The translations under genes and the position numbers were made by a program. The notes under the pieces are model-generated. The model did no database searches and was not told the DNA's origin. It saw nothing but the letters and a program-made list of their open reading frames with translations. This document shows, piece after piece, positions 1-8,167 of a stretch of DNA of 64,000 nucleotides. The DNA lies in NCBI GenBank assembly GCA_016795385.1, contig JAEUHI010000079.1, positions 1-64,000 on the forward strand. The letters run 5' to 3'. Numbering within the stretch: position 1 is the first letter of the stretch; each line of letters starts with the position of its first letter. This stretch comes from Verrucomicrobiales bacterium (GTDB lineage Bacteria; Verrucomicrobiota; Verrucomicrobiia; Verrucomicrobiales; DEV007).

Positions 1-159
1 AACTCTTCGCCTACATTGATGCCTACTACAACACGCGCCGGCGACATTCCTCTCTCGATTACCAGACCCCGGCCAATTTCGAGGCCAAACTCAACTCACC
101 AAAATAAACAACACCGGTCCAAAAATCAGTGGCATCTCAGATTACGAAAGTGGGGTCCA
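1..159 (+). mobile_element. Right end of an IS3-family insertion sequence (partial)
   Basis: The first bases encode the C-terminus of an IS3-type transposase, and the following ~50 bases are non-coding and lead to a probable terminal CA at 159. Read from the outside, the end begins TGGACCCCACTTTCG, which fits the TG...CA termini usual for IS3 elements. The WD40 reading frame of the next gene becomes recognisable immediately after position 160, which independently supports the boundary. The left end lies outside the window, so the terminal inverted repeat and target duplication cannot be checked. Confidence 0.6.
3..107 (+). CDS. IS3-family transposase (OrfB), C-terminal fragment cut by window edge
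   Basis: Only the last 34 codons are visible. They contain the very typical tail of the IS3 OrfB DDE integrase: an A-Y-I-D-x-Y-Y-N-x-R-R-x-H-S-S-L-x-Y sequence followed by T-P-A-N-F-E. The rve-type catalytic core must lie upstream, outside the window. The stop codon is at 105-107. The family call is confident because this tail is diagnostic; the IS subgroup cannot be decided from it. Confidence 0.85.
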   Translation, partial: LFAYIDAYYNTRRRHSSLDYQTPANFEAKLNSPK

Positions 160-226
160 AGTAAATTCCTTTAAGGGACACGAAAATCGTGTAATCAGTG
201 CTGCCTTCAGCCCTGATGGAAAACGA

Positions 227-3200
227 TTGGCGAGCGTTTCGAATGACGGAGATTTAAAACTATGGAGTCTCGATCGTGGGGTTGAACTCTCCATTGCAAC
301 CGCCGGAGGTGGATTCTCCCTGTCCAAAGAGCACCGAAAAATCATTACCGCAGTAAACTTTAGTCCCGACGGAAAATGGTTTGCGACAGGATCTAAAGAC
401 GGGATGATTTCACTCTGGGATTCAGAGACGCGAACAAGACTTTCCGCGTTCACCGAACACTTGACATACGTTAATCGTGTTGTGTTTAGGCCGGATGGAA
501 GGCAATTAGCGACTGTAGCTGGCGACGGAAGGGTTCTTCTGTGGGATATCTCCACGGATGGGAAACTTGGTTTGAATGCAGCAGAGACGGAGTTCGTCGT
601 TAGCGCCGCCGTCAGTCCGGAAGCGGTGGTGCTGGCAACAGGAACAAACACTGGTAAAATCATTCTACGGGACGCGACGACTGGGAGAATGCTCCGCGAT
701 GCGCTAACCGGGGCGGAGGTGGAGCCTATTAAGGCACATGACGACTGGGTCACGTATTTGGACTTCACTCCAGACGGTGGCTTGCTTGCGAGTGGGTCTT
801 CCGACTCGGCCGTGAAAATCTGGGACACGCGAACCCGTGAGGAAATCCATTCGCTTGATGGCCACGCAAATGCGGTGAACGGAGTGGATTTCAGCCCTGA
901 CGGTTCTCTACTGGCTAGTGCATCGGATGACGGGACGGTGAAGGTATGGGATGTAGATACTGGGAAGTGTTTGCGGTCGCTTTCTAATGGTAGGGAGGTC
1001 GCTAACGACATCGAATTCGATCCCAATGGTTCACTTCTCGCGATGGCGTGGTCTGATGGGAGCATCGAATTGTTGGGGTTGGATAAGTCCAGCACGCCCG
1101 AAACAGTTCTCGTTGGCCATACAGAAAGTGTGTATTGTATTGCCTTCAGCCCCAACGGCTTGCTTCTGGCAAGCGGTTCAGATGACAACTCCATGCGATT
1201 GTGGAATGTCGTAACTGGTAAGGAAGTCAACTACAATGGAGTGGGTGAGGCATTGTACAGTTTGGCCTTTAGCCCAGACGGGAACAGTGTCGCTAGAGGA
1301 TTGGAGTCTGGGGTAATCGACGTTAAAAGTCTTCATTACGACGAAGACGGTGATGTCACAACCGGTAGCTCGGTTTTCTCAAATAGCCATTCCCTAGAAG
1401 TCACAGAGCTATTCTTCACGCCGGATGGAAATCGCCTGGTGAGCTGTGGAAGTGATGGCACTGCTAAGATTTGGGATATGTGCCGAACCGCCGAGCTTTC
1501 GGACTGGTCGGTGCGGTCGGATGACGTAGGCGTAGAATGCGTGGCATTCAGTCCCGACGGAAAGCTTTTAATAGCCGGAGCTGATGAAGGGACGTTATCT
1601 GTAGTAGATGCGCAGACCGGGGCGAAACTCGGTGTCTTTCAGGGTGAGAAGGGAGTTTCATGCCTCGCTTTCAGTTTCGACGGACTTTCCTTCGCGAAAG
1701 GTTCCTATGACGCGAGTCTGCTCTTGTTTGACGCCGGCTCGGGTATGATTCTCAAGTCCTTTTACGGTAACACTGAGCCTGTTCGGTCTCTCGCCTTCAG
1801 TCCGACCGGAAGGACACTGGCCAGCGGCGGGGACGGCGGTGAATTGAGGCTATGGGATATCGAAAGCGGTGCAGAGTTGCATTCCTTGAAAGCTGACGGA
1901 ACAGTCTTCAGTATCGCCTTTAGCACCGACGGGATGTTACTTGCGGCGGGCACGTCCGTGGGTATCCAACTTTGGGATTTGAAATCGGCAACGCGTCTTT
2001 CGCCGATCGGAGAGGGAAACAACGCTGCCATTTGTGTCGCCTTCAGTCCCGATGGAAAACATCTTGCCTCGGGAGGATCGGATCGGGTGGTATCCTTATG
2101 GAATCTCACTGATCAGCGGTTTGAGAGAGCTTTTCCGGTGGAACGCCAGATCGACAGCCTAGCATTCAGCCCGGATGCTAAAACTCTTTCCTGCGCTGCA
2201 GGGAGAGAAGTCAGGCTCTGGGATCTCGCAACCGGAGTTCAACTCGCAAACTTTGCCGAGCACGCTGGAGTGGTTTGGTCAGTTGCGTTCAGTCCGGATG
2301 GGAACCGACTTGCAAGTGCTTCCACCAAGGGTGAGGTGAAAATCTGGGACACGAAGCGAGGGCCAATCGCGGATTCATGGAGCGGACCGTCGGCGGGGGG
2401 GGGCAATTCTGTAGGTGATGCGGAGACAATCCAGGGAGATAAACTGAATTTGCAACAATTTTCGGATAGGCGACTGGTGACGCGGTTGGATGACTCGGTA
2501 TCGTCGCGTCACACGACAAATTCGCTTTCACGTGACCTGCCTTTACCTCTTATTCCAGTGCGCCGTGATACCCTCGGTCGGCTCGCCGATCCAAACCTGA
2601 CGGGAACCGAGCGTGCCGAATTGAGAATGCTCTACTGCGCCGAGACCCGACAGCCCAGGGCTGCCCGAGCGCTCTGGAAACAACTCGTCGAGGGGTCCTT
2701 CGATACGGGAGCAACTTCCAAGTTACGCACCTATTATCTTAAAGCGTTGATTTACGGTGCCCTCGAGCAGAGAGAGAGGGATCCGAAGTTCACCAAGGTT
2801 TTGATGCACGATATTTCAACGCTCCTCGGTCGTGAGAATCTCGCTGATGCATCGCTCGCATTCACTGCCTTTAACCTTCTTGAACGAATCGTAGTTTCTC
2901 CGGAAACGGATGACTCGGTATTCAGCGAAGGTGGATTATTTCGGATCTTGGAAGAATCAGGGCCGCCGCGTTCGCACCATCGGTTGGCTGCACTTTTAGA
3001 CCTATGTCTAAAAGGTGATATGCTGTCAGTGGGATCTCGCGATCGATTGCGTGCCGTTCTTCAGGACTTCGGGAGAAGACATCCTGACAGCATAGAAGTC
3101 CAATTTTTTGTGCGCATCGCAGAAATCGATGCTTTGCCACCAAGGTCGCCAGACTGGTTGCGAGAAGTAATAGAACTTCCGAAATATCTGAACGGCGATT

Positions 3201-4708
3201 CTTCAGTGTTGATTGAGCTTGGGGAACTTGCGCTTGAGAGCAGTGGCGCACCGCTCCTGGCGCTCGAAAGCAATGGGGCGGTTGAACTTCTGCAAATTAT
3301 GTTTTCGGGCGATGAGTACTTTGAGACGGATGAGGATTGGATCCTTGCCTGTATCGATTGGTCGGCCAGGATCGATGAGTTCGAAAAGGCAATTCAATTT
3401 GCGGAACGGCTTGACACTGCCGACGCATGGAGGCGATTGGCTGCTCATCAGGGGGGGGAGGCTGCTCTAGCTTCGTGGGATCGGGTGTTGAAGGATCAGG
3501 GAGCGATTTTGGAGGACTTTGTGAAAGCAGGGCTCGTTGCTACGAAGCTGGAGAAGTTGGGGAAGTTGCGAGAAATCTATAACGTTGCGCAACAAAGTTT
3601 TCCCAATAAGATGGGTGAGTTGAATTACTTGTTTGCAGATGCGCTTTACTCCCTTCGGGAAACTGAGGAATCAATTCAAAGACTGGAACGAACGATAGAG
3701 GACCCGGGTGATCTTGTCGTCGGCGATGCTTACGTTGGACTCTCTCTCGTCCTTCGCGGCGCAGGTCGGGAGAGTGAATCAAAGGGCGTTCTGTCAAAGT
3801 TTTCCAGCAAAGCTGATTCACTACAGCAATATCTCGAGCATCTTCTTTATCGCTCCGACGAAAACTCGGCATTCAAGACTGCGGGCCATTTCGAAGTCCT
3901 TCCCAGCCTTTTTCTCGAATTCTTGAAACAACCGAGAGATAGGGAGAGTTTTGATGTTTTTGGTTTATTCGGGTATTGCTTTTTACTATCACAAGATGAG
4001 AGTATCGCACTCGATGCTTTTGCAAGAGCGCGTGATACCTCGGATGCAAGTCATCAGTATGAATCTGCACTGCTTTTGGGCGAGGCCGTAGCGCATTGGA
4101 AACTCGATCAAGCGGAGTTCGCAATATCAAAATTTCGTGAACTTATCACTATGGGCGAGTTTCTCGGCGAGGAATTCGATTGGAGTTCCGAGGAAGCAAT
4201 CGCCGAGATGGGTGGGAATCCGATTTTCATTTCGGCAATCAACGAAATCCGAGCCGCCGCAGTTGTCGAAGACGCGGACCGTCACCCCGCATCTGGCGCC
4301 GAGCAATCCATTGATATAACTCCGAAAAGTGCAATGAGCGACGCGGGTACTTTTCCTATGTCTAATCTTTACTCATCAAGCAACAGTCTCGTTGATCAAG
4401 CCATTTCGCAATGGAGGTCCGGGGATAATGATGGGGCGATCGCCACCTTCCGAATGTTGATTTCCACCGGAAGCCTTACAACTCCGCCAACGGACTGGAG
4501 CGATCCAAAAGTTGTTGAGCAACTTGATCTTGGAGAATTTGATCGCCTCACCGTCGAAGCAGTAAGAGCGGAAGCGGTCAAGGGTTTCCCTATTCTCACA
4601 AGTCCGAGGACGCCGTCGTCATCTTTCCGGGGGCCGCAGAAGACCGAACCACAAAAGCCCCCGACTGAAATCATTGATTTTTCGCCCATCCGGCTTTCTC
4701 GCCCCTAA
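227..4708 (+). CDS. WD40-repeat protein with C-terminal helical (TPR-like) region, 5'-truncated by the IS
   Basis: The first possible start is TTG at 227, but WD40 sequence is readable in the same open frame from about 161 (S-F-K-G-H-E-N then F-S-P-D-G-K). The real N-terminus has therefore been lost at the IS junction, and 227 is only the earliest usable codon. About 17 WD repeats fill residues 1-715, with recurring A-F-S-P-D-G and K-I-W-D motifs, enough for two seven-bladed propellers plus extra blades. A linker of ~60 residues follows, then ~700 residues of helical, TPR-like sequence. Such tandem-propeller proteins usually carry an N-terminal effector or switch module (kinase, NACHT/STAND, caspase-like); that part is missing here and I cannot say which it was. 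The gene is visibly lower in G+C than the 8-64 kb region, suggesting acquisition. It may be a pseudogene despite the long intact frame. Confidence 0.75.
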   Translation: MASVSNDGDLKLWSLDRGVELSIATAGGGFSLSKEHRKIITAVNFSPDGKWFATGSKDGMISLWDSETRTRLSAFTEHLTYVNRVVFRPDGRQLATVAGDGRVLLWDISTDGKLGLNAAETEFVVSAAVSPEAVVLATGTNTGKIILRDATTGRMLRDALTGAEVEPIKAHDDWVTYLDFTPDGGLLASGSSDSAVKIWDTRTREEIHSLDGHANAVNGVDFSPDGSLLASASDDGTVKVWDVDTGKCLRSLSNGREVANDIEFDPNGSLLAMAWSDGSIELLGLDKSSTPETVLVGHTESVYCIAFSPNGLLLASGSDDNSMRLWNVVTGKEVNYNGVGEALYSLAFSPDGNSVARGLESGVIDVKSLHYDEDGDVTTGSSVFSNSHSLEVTELFFTPDGNRLVSCGSDGTAKIWDMCRTAELSDWSVRSDDVGVECVAFSPDGKLLIAGADEGTLSVVDAQTGAKLGVFQGEKGVSCLAFSFDGLSFAKGSYDASLLLFDAGSGMILKSFYGNTEPVRSLAFSPTGRTLASGGDGGELRLWDIESGAELHSLKADGTVFSIAFSTDGMLLAAGTSVGIQLWDLKSATRLSPIGEGNNAAICVAFSPDGKHLASGGSDRVVSLWNLTDQRFERAFPVERQIDSLAFSPDAKTLSCAAGREVRLWDLATGVQLANFAEHAGVVWSVAFSPDGNRLASASTKGEVKIWDTKRGPIADSWSGPSAGGGNSVGDAETIQGDKLNLQQFSDRRLVTRLDDSVSSRHTTNSLSRDLPLPLIPVRRDTLGRLADPNLTGTERAELRMLYCAETRQPRAARALWKQLVEGSFDTGATSKLRTYYLKALIYGALEQRERDPKFTKVLMHDISTLLGRENLADASLAFTAFNLLERIVVSPETDDSVFSEGGLFRILEESGPPRSHHRLAALLDLCLKGDMLSVGSRDRLRAVLQDFGRRHPDSIEVQFFVRIAEIDALPPRSPDWLREVIELPKYLNGDSSVLIELGELALESSGAPLLALESNGAVELLQIMFSGDEYFETDEDWILACIDWSARIDEFEKAIQFAERLDTADAWRRLAAHQGGEAALASWDRVLKDQGAILEDFVKAGLVATKLEKLGKLREIYNVAQQSFPNKMGELNYLFADALYSLRETEESIQRLERTIEDPGDLVVGDAYVGLSLVLRGAGRESESKGVLSKFSSKADSLQQYLEHLLYRSDENSAFKTAGHFEVLPSLFLEFLKQPRDRESFDVFGLFGYCFLLSQDESIALDAFARARDTSDASHQYESALLLGEAVAHWKLDQAEFAISKFRELITMGEFLGEEFDWSSEEAIAEMGGNPIFISAINEIRAAAVVEDADRHPASGAEQSIDITPKSAMSDAGTFPMSNLYSSSNSLVDQAISQWRSGDNDGAIATFRMLISTGSLTTPPTDWSDPKVVEQLDLGEFDRLTVEAVRAEAVKGFPILTSPRTPSSSFRGPQKTEPQKPPTEIIDFSPIRLSRP

Positions 4709-4728
4709 CAATACCTTTCGGTTTCACC

Positions 4729-5214
4729 ATGAAAATCATCTCCGGAGCCCAAACCGGCGTGGACCGGGCCGCCCTCGACGCCGCCCTCTCCCTCGGCGTC
4801 CAGTGTGGCGGCTGGGTTCCCGCTGGCCGACTCGACGAGGACGGGATCATTCCCGATCATTACCCGGTGAAGGAACTCGAGAAGGGAGGATTCAAGCAAC
4901 GCACCCTCCAGAATCTGATGGATGCCGACGGAACCCTGATCCTCTACTTCGGCGACCTCGAGGGTGGCACCGAGGAGACGGTCTTCCGCTGCATCAAGCT
5001 GCATCGGCCCTACTGCTTGGTCGATGCGAGGGAAGTCGACATTGACAGGGCCGTGGCCAAGGCCGGTGCCTTCGTCAGGTCAAAAGAGCTGCGGAGTCTC
5101 AACGTTGCCGGACCGCGAGCCAGCAAGTGGCCGGGAGGTTACTCGTTCGCTCACGCAGTGGTCGTGGGACTGATCCGCTCCCTTGCCGAGCCGCCGGTCC
5201 AACAGTCACCATGA
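4729..5214 (+). CDS. cpYpsA/SLOG-type putative molybdenum carrier protein
   Basis: A 161-residue protein with the glycine-rich Rossmann-like signature of the putative molybdenum-carrier family (Pfam PF12694 type): it opens with I-I-S-G-A-Q-T-G-V-D-R-A-A-L-D, followed by G-G-W-x-P-x-G-R and an E-D-G-I-I-P-x-x-Y block. A mid-protein G-T-L-I-L-Y-F-G segment and a late N-V-A-G-P-R-A-S segment complete the nucleotide-binding fold. It starts 20 nt after the WD40 stop, so the two may be co-transcribed. The family belongs to the SLOG superfamily, some members of which bind nucleotides or signalling ligands; the molybdenum role is a family annotation only. Confidence in the family is high, in the function low. 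Confidence 0.8.
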   Translation: MKIISGAQTGVDRAALDAALSLGVQCGGWVPAGRLDEDGIIPDHYPVKELEKGGFKQRTLQNLMDADGTLILYFGDLEGGTEETVFRCIKLHRPYCLVDAREVDIDRAVAKAGAFVRSKELRSLNVAGPRASKWPGGYSFAHAVVVGLIRSLAEPPVQQSP

Positions 5215-5386
5215 CAGAGGTCGAAGGGCTCGATTGTGGAACGGGGTAGGCGGTCGAGGGTCGGCCGGCGGCCCACTGACCGAAGGGGAACCAAAAATCT
5301 TTGGAAATTTTCCCAATTCTCTCAGGTCCGCCAGTCTTTGAAGCAACAGGAAGCGAAATCGGCCTCCGCACTCCCGAATCAACACC

Positions 5387-7186
5387 ATGAAAACAAGACA
5401 CCTCTCCGTTTCAATGATCGCTGCCGCCCTCCTGGCCGCATTCGTCCCGCCCTCCCCCGCGCAAACGCCGGGTGACGAACCCGCCAGCGAGGGGCGGCAA
5501 CTCTACGATCTCGGGCTCAAACACCAGAAGGGGGAAGGAATGCCCCGCGACCTTGAGAAAGCGAACGAATTTTTTCTCGCGGCGGGCGAAGCAGGTTATG
5601 GTCGCGGATACTCAAAACTTGCGTCCAATTTCGAACACGGTCTCGGAGTGGAGAAGGACATCGCGAAGGCCCTCTCGTTTTCAAGAAGGGCCTGCGAACT
5701 GGGAGATGCCTGGGGGTATTACAATCTCGGGATTTTCCATTCCGAAGGCACCGTTCTTCCCTTGGATTTCGAGGAGGCAAACCGTCTTTATCGGAAGGCG
5801 GGGGAGATGGGTTGCGGTGCCGCGTGGGTCAATCTCGGCTTCAATTATCTGAGGGGGCGGGGTGTTTCCGAAGATCATCGTCTCGCCAACGACTGTTTCG
5901 CCAAGGCGGGCGATCTTGGGAACGCTGATGGAGTAAACTGTCTGGCAAGGAGCCTTGAAATCGGTCGCGGGCTGCGGGTGGATCGGAGGCGTTGCATGGA
6001 ACTCTACGTGCGGGCCGCGGAAATGGGAAGTGGAACGGCTGCTGGAAATCTAGGAGTGATCTTTCTGGATGGGAAGACAGGACGGGTGGAACGGGAGCTG
6101 GGCCTCGACTATCTCCGCAAAGGTGCAGAGCGGTGGAATACGCGGTCCGCTCTTCGACTGGTTGAGGAAGGAATCCGTTTCGCACCTTCCGTTTCGCCTT
6201 CGCCGGTTGATTCCGTTCCGGAGTCAATCGCGGAGCATTTGGCGGAAGCCAGAATCCATTTCGATCTCGAACGATTCGACGAGGCGATCCGAATAGCCGA
6301 TGGGATCATCTCTGGTCTCGACCAGAAGAGTCCCGAGGACTCCGCTGCCTGGATGCAGGCGCACGCGATTCTTGGCGAATCCAATCTAGGGAAAGCGAGG
6401 GATTTGAAGCTAATCGACGTTTCTGAGATGGACCGCCTCATCGAACTTTCCTTGGCTGCGGGAAGCAAGGGGCTCCTGACCGGAGCGAAGTCAGTGGACG
6501 CTTTGCGCTCTGCGTACCCCAACGAAGTTGCGCAACTCCTCTCTGTCAAAGGCGCGGCAGATGCTTCTTGGTGCTCGACACATCAGGACTATGTTTCGAT
6601 CGAGGGCGAACGCCGCTGGACCAAGGGAGGTGACCTACTCGGTTACGCGATCTATTTGGCGCAGGACAATGCTACCTCAGCAAGGTTGAAACTTGCATAT
6701 GCTCACGCCCACATGAGGGCTGGGACAGTTTTGCTCGATCAGGAGCTTTTCGAGGAGGGGCTCAACGCGGCGGAATCGTCCGTGCTCGAAGCGCAAGAAC
6801 TACCAAAAAATCTTCTGCTCAAGGCCCAGGTGAAGTTGAATTTGGGCAAGGGCCTACTCCTCTATCATCAACTGCTTGGCGATCTCAATTCTTTCAATCA
6901 GGACTTCGTTCGCGCCAAGACGCTCGTCGCCGAGGGTGCGAGGACTTACGAACAACTGGCGCCCGGAACACAAATGGTCTCTGTCTCTGCCGCGGTACTC
7001 TCTGAATGCTCGAAAATCGAGTTCAACACGCTGGGCGACTTGATTTTTGACGTTTTCGATGGGCTTCTTCCATCCGGAAGTGCTGATGATGATGCCGAAC
7101 GTCAGCGCATCCTCCGGGGCATGGACGCCGCCAATCGACGTGCCGCCCAACAAGGACTCCAGCAGCCCTATCCGGGGGTTCAGTGA
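5387..7186 (+). CDS. Exported Sel1-like repeat protein with C-terminal TPR-like region
   Basis: A 599-residue protein with a clear signal peptide (M-K-T-R then a hydrophobic stretch ending near P-P-S-P-A-Q, about residue 26). Residues ~38-255 hold six Sel1-like repeats with the usual A-x-x-x-Y-x-x-A-x-x-G and N-L-G-x-x-Y patterns. The rest is helical, with TPR-like segments and no catalytic motif I recognise. Sel1 repeats are protein-interaction scaffolds, so a periplasmic adaptor role is inferred. It lies 172 nt after the cpYpsA gene in the same lower-G+C stretch. ATG at 5387 is chosen because it gives a complete signal peptide. Confidence 0.8.
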   Translation: MKTRHLSVSMIAAALLAAFVPPSPAQTPGDEPASEGRQLYDLGLKHQKGEGMPRDLEKANEFFLAAGEAGYGRGYSKLASNFEHGLGVEKDIAKALSFSRRACELGDAWGYYNLGIFHSEGTVLPLDFEEANRLYRKAGEMGCGAAWVNLGFNYLRGRGVSEDHRLANDCFAKAGDLGNADGVNCLARSLEIGRGLRVDRRRCMELYVRAAEMGSGTAAGNLGVIFLDGKTGRVERELGLDYLRKGAERWNTRSALRLVEEGIRFAPSVSPSPVDSVPESIAEHLAEARIHFDLERFDEAIRIADGIISGLDQKSPEDSAAWMQAHAILGESNLGKARDLKLIDVSEMDRLIELSLAAGSKGLLTGAKSVDALRSAYPNEVAQLLSVKGAADASWCSTHQDYVSIEGERRWTKGGDLLGYAIYLAQDNATSARLKLAYAHAHMRAGTVLLDQELFEEGLNAAESSVLEAQELPKNLLLKAQVKLNLGKGLLLYHQLLGDLNSFNQDFVRAKTLVAEGARTYEQLAPGTQMVSVSAAVLSECSKIEFNTLGDLIFDVFDGLLPSGSADDDAERQRILRGMDAANRRAAQQGLQQPYPGVQ

Positions 7187-8113
7187 GTCGCTCATCAGGT
7201 TCAACGCGTTCCGAATCCCTATGCCGATCCCGCGAGAACTTGCGGGGTCGGCAAGATTCGTTTGGGCACCGTGAAACGGAATCAGGCGGAGTCCACCCGC
7301 CCGCGGATTGCCTCACCCCACTCTGAAGCTCGGCCGATCTGGCGCACCCTGTCGCATCCGAAACCACCAAACGCACCCACTCGGAGCGCAAGGTTCCCTG
7401 GTAAAAGCGGCAACCGCCGGTCTCCGCGATACGGAGGGGCTCTCACCATCACGACGGACGGTCCGGATGGCATGACAAGAGAGAACGTCGGATCGATCTC
7501 GAGCCACGAGCCACCTTGCAGAGGCCTGTCCAGACTGTCGTTGTATGCCCGCCTTACTGAATGCGCTTCGCATCGCCGCGCGCTCGCCACGTCTTTCCCG
7601 AACGCAACGAATCCGTCTCCGAGGCTGGCGTGGCAGCCCCGGAGACGGAATGGACGCTTGATCCTGCCGGAATCGACGAAGGCGACGATCGATCGCTGCT
7701 TCGCCCCCGGTGATCGGATTCTCAGGAGAGAATCGCGATCAGACCCGCGATGACGATGATGAACGCCAGGATCGACGCGATGATCCGGGCGATGAAGGCG
7801 ACGACCTTCACGAGGATCCGGATGAGGGAGGAAACGATGGCGAATCCGATGATGAGCATGATGAAGTCTTCCATGGTGGTCGTGGGCTGGTGTTTTGAAG
7901 GGTTCCATTGAATCCCGATCGGGGTGCCGAGGCACTTTTGCCGCCCATCCCTCCGGTCTTCACCCCCGTAGACTGGGTGATTGGTCGAACTTGGGAAATT
8001 CGTTGGCGGAAAAGATGTTTTTCCAAAGCAGGCGCCTCGCCTGACTGTTTTGTGATGACGCTTCGCGGGTGAGCCACCTGCATTTTCAACGGGGAGCAGC
8101 CCCCACTCCCCCT
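7187..8113. other. Long intergenic stretch with only one small gene
   Basis: More than 900 bases without a convincing larger gene. Open frames on both strands exist because of the G+C content, but their translations are rich in Arg/His/Asp runs and show no domain. The only credible gene is the 50-codon membrane peptide at 7722-7874. I see no tRNA, rRNA, tandem repeat or terminator in it. It separates the lower-G+C left edge from the housekeeping ileS block, so it may be a decayed remnant. Confidence 0.4.
7722..7874 (-). CDS. Small membrane peptide, 50 residues
   Basis: On the minus strand an ATG at 7874 opens a 50-codon frame ending TGA at 7722. It begins M-E-D-F-I-M-L-I-I-G and is almost wholly hydrophobic, with two likely membrane helices (residues ~5-20 and ~32-49) separated by a short segment with Arg and Lys (R-I-L-V-K ... 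A-R). Frames elsewhere in this intergenic stretch give charged, low-complexity products, so a clean amphipathic/hydrophobic peptide is unlikely by chance. No family is recognised. It has no obvious ribosome site and no close partner gene. Confidence 0.5.
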   Translation of the reverse strand: MEDFIMLIIGFAIVSSLIRILVKVVAFIARIIASILAFIIVIAGLIAILS

Positions 8114-8142
8114 TTGACCCGTCCCGCCGGGGGTGCTAGGCT
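8114..8142 (+). promoter_or_regulatory. Probable sigma-70-type promoter for ileS
   Basis: TTGACC at 8114-8119 and TAGGCT at 8137-8142 are separated by 17 nt. Transcription would begin around 8149-8150, leaving a leader of about 18 nt before the ATG at 8168. There is no Shine-Dalgarno sequence and no room for a T-box. Confidence 0.45.
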
Positions 8143-8167
8143 TGCCGCCTTTCATTTCCGGCCCTTT

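Noticed and set aside
7282..7935. Minus-strand frame of 217 codons in the intergenic region
   Set aside because: Low-complexity His/Arg-rich N-terminus and no domain; the true small membrane peptide lies in another frame across it.
7980..8167. Possible T-box riboswitch upstream of ileS
   Set aside because: The promoter-like sequence leaves only a short leader and I see no T-box consensus or terminator/antiterminator pair.
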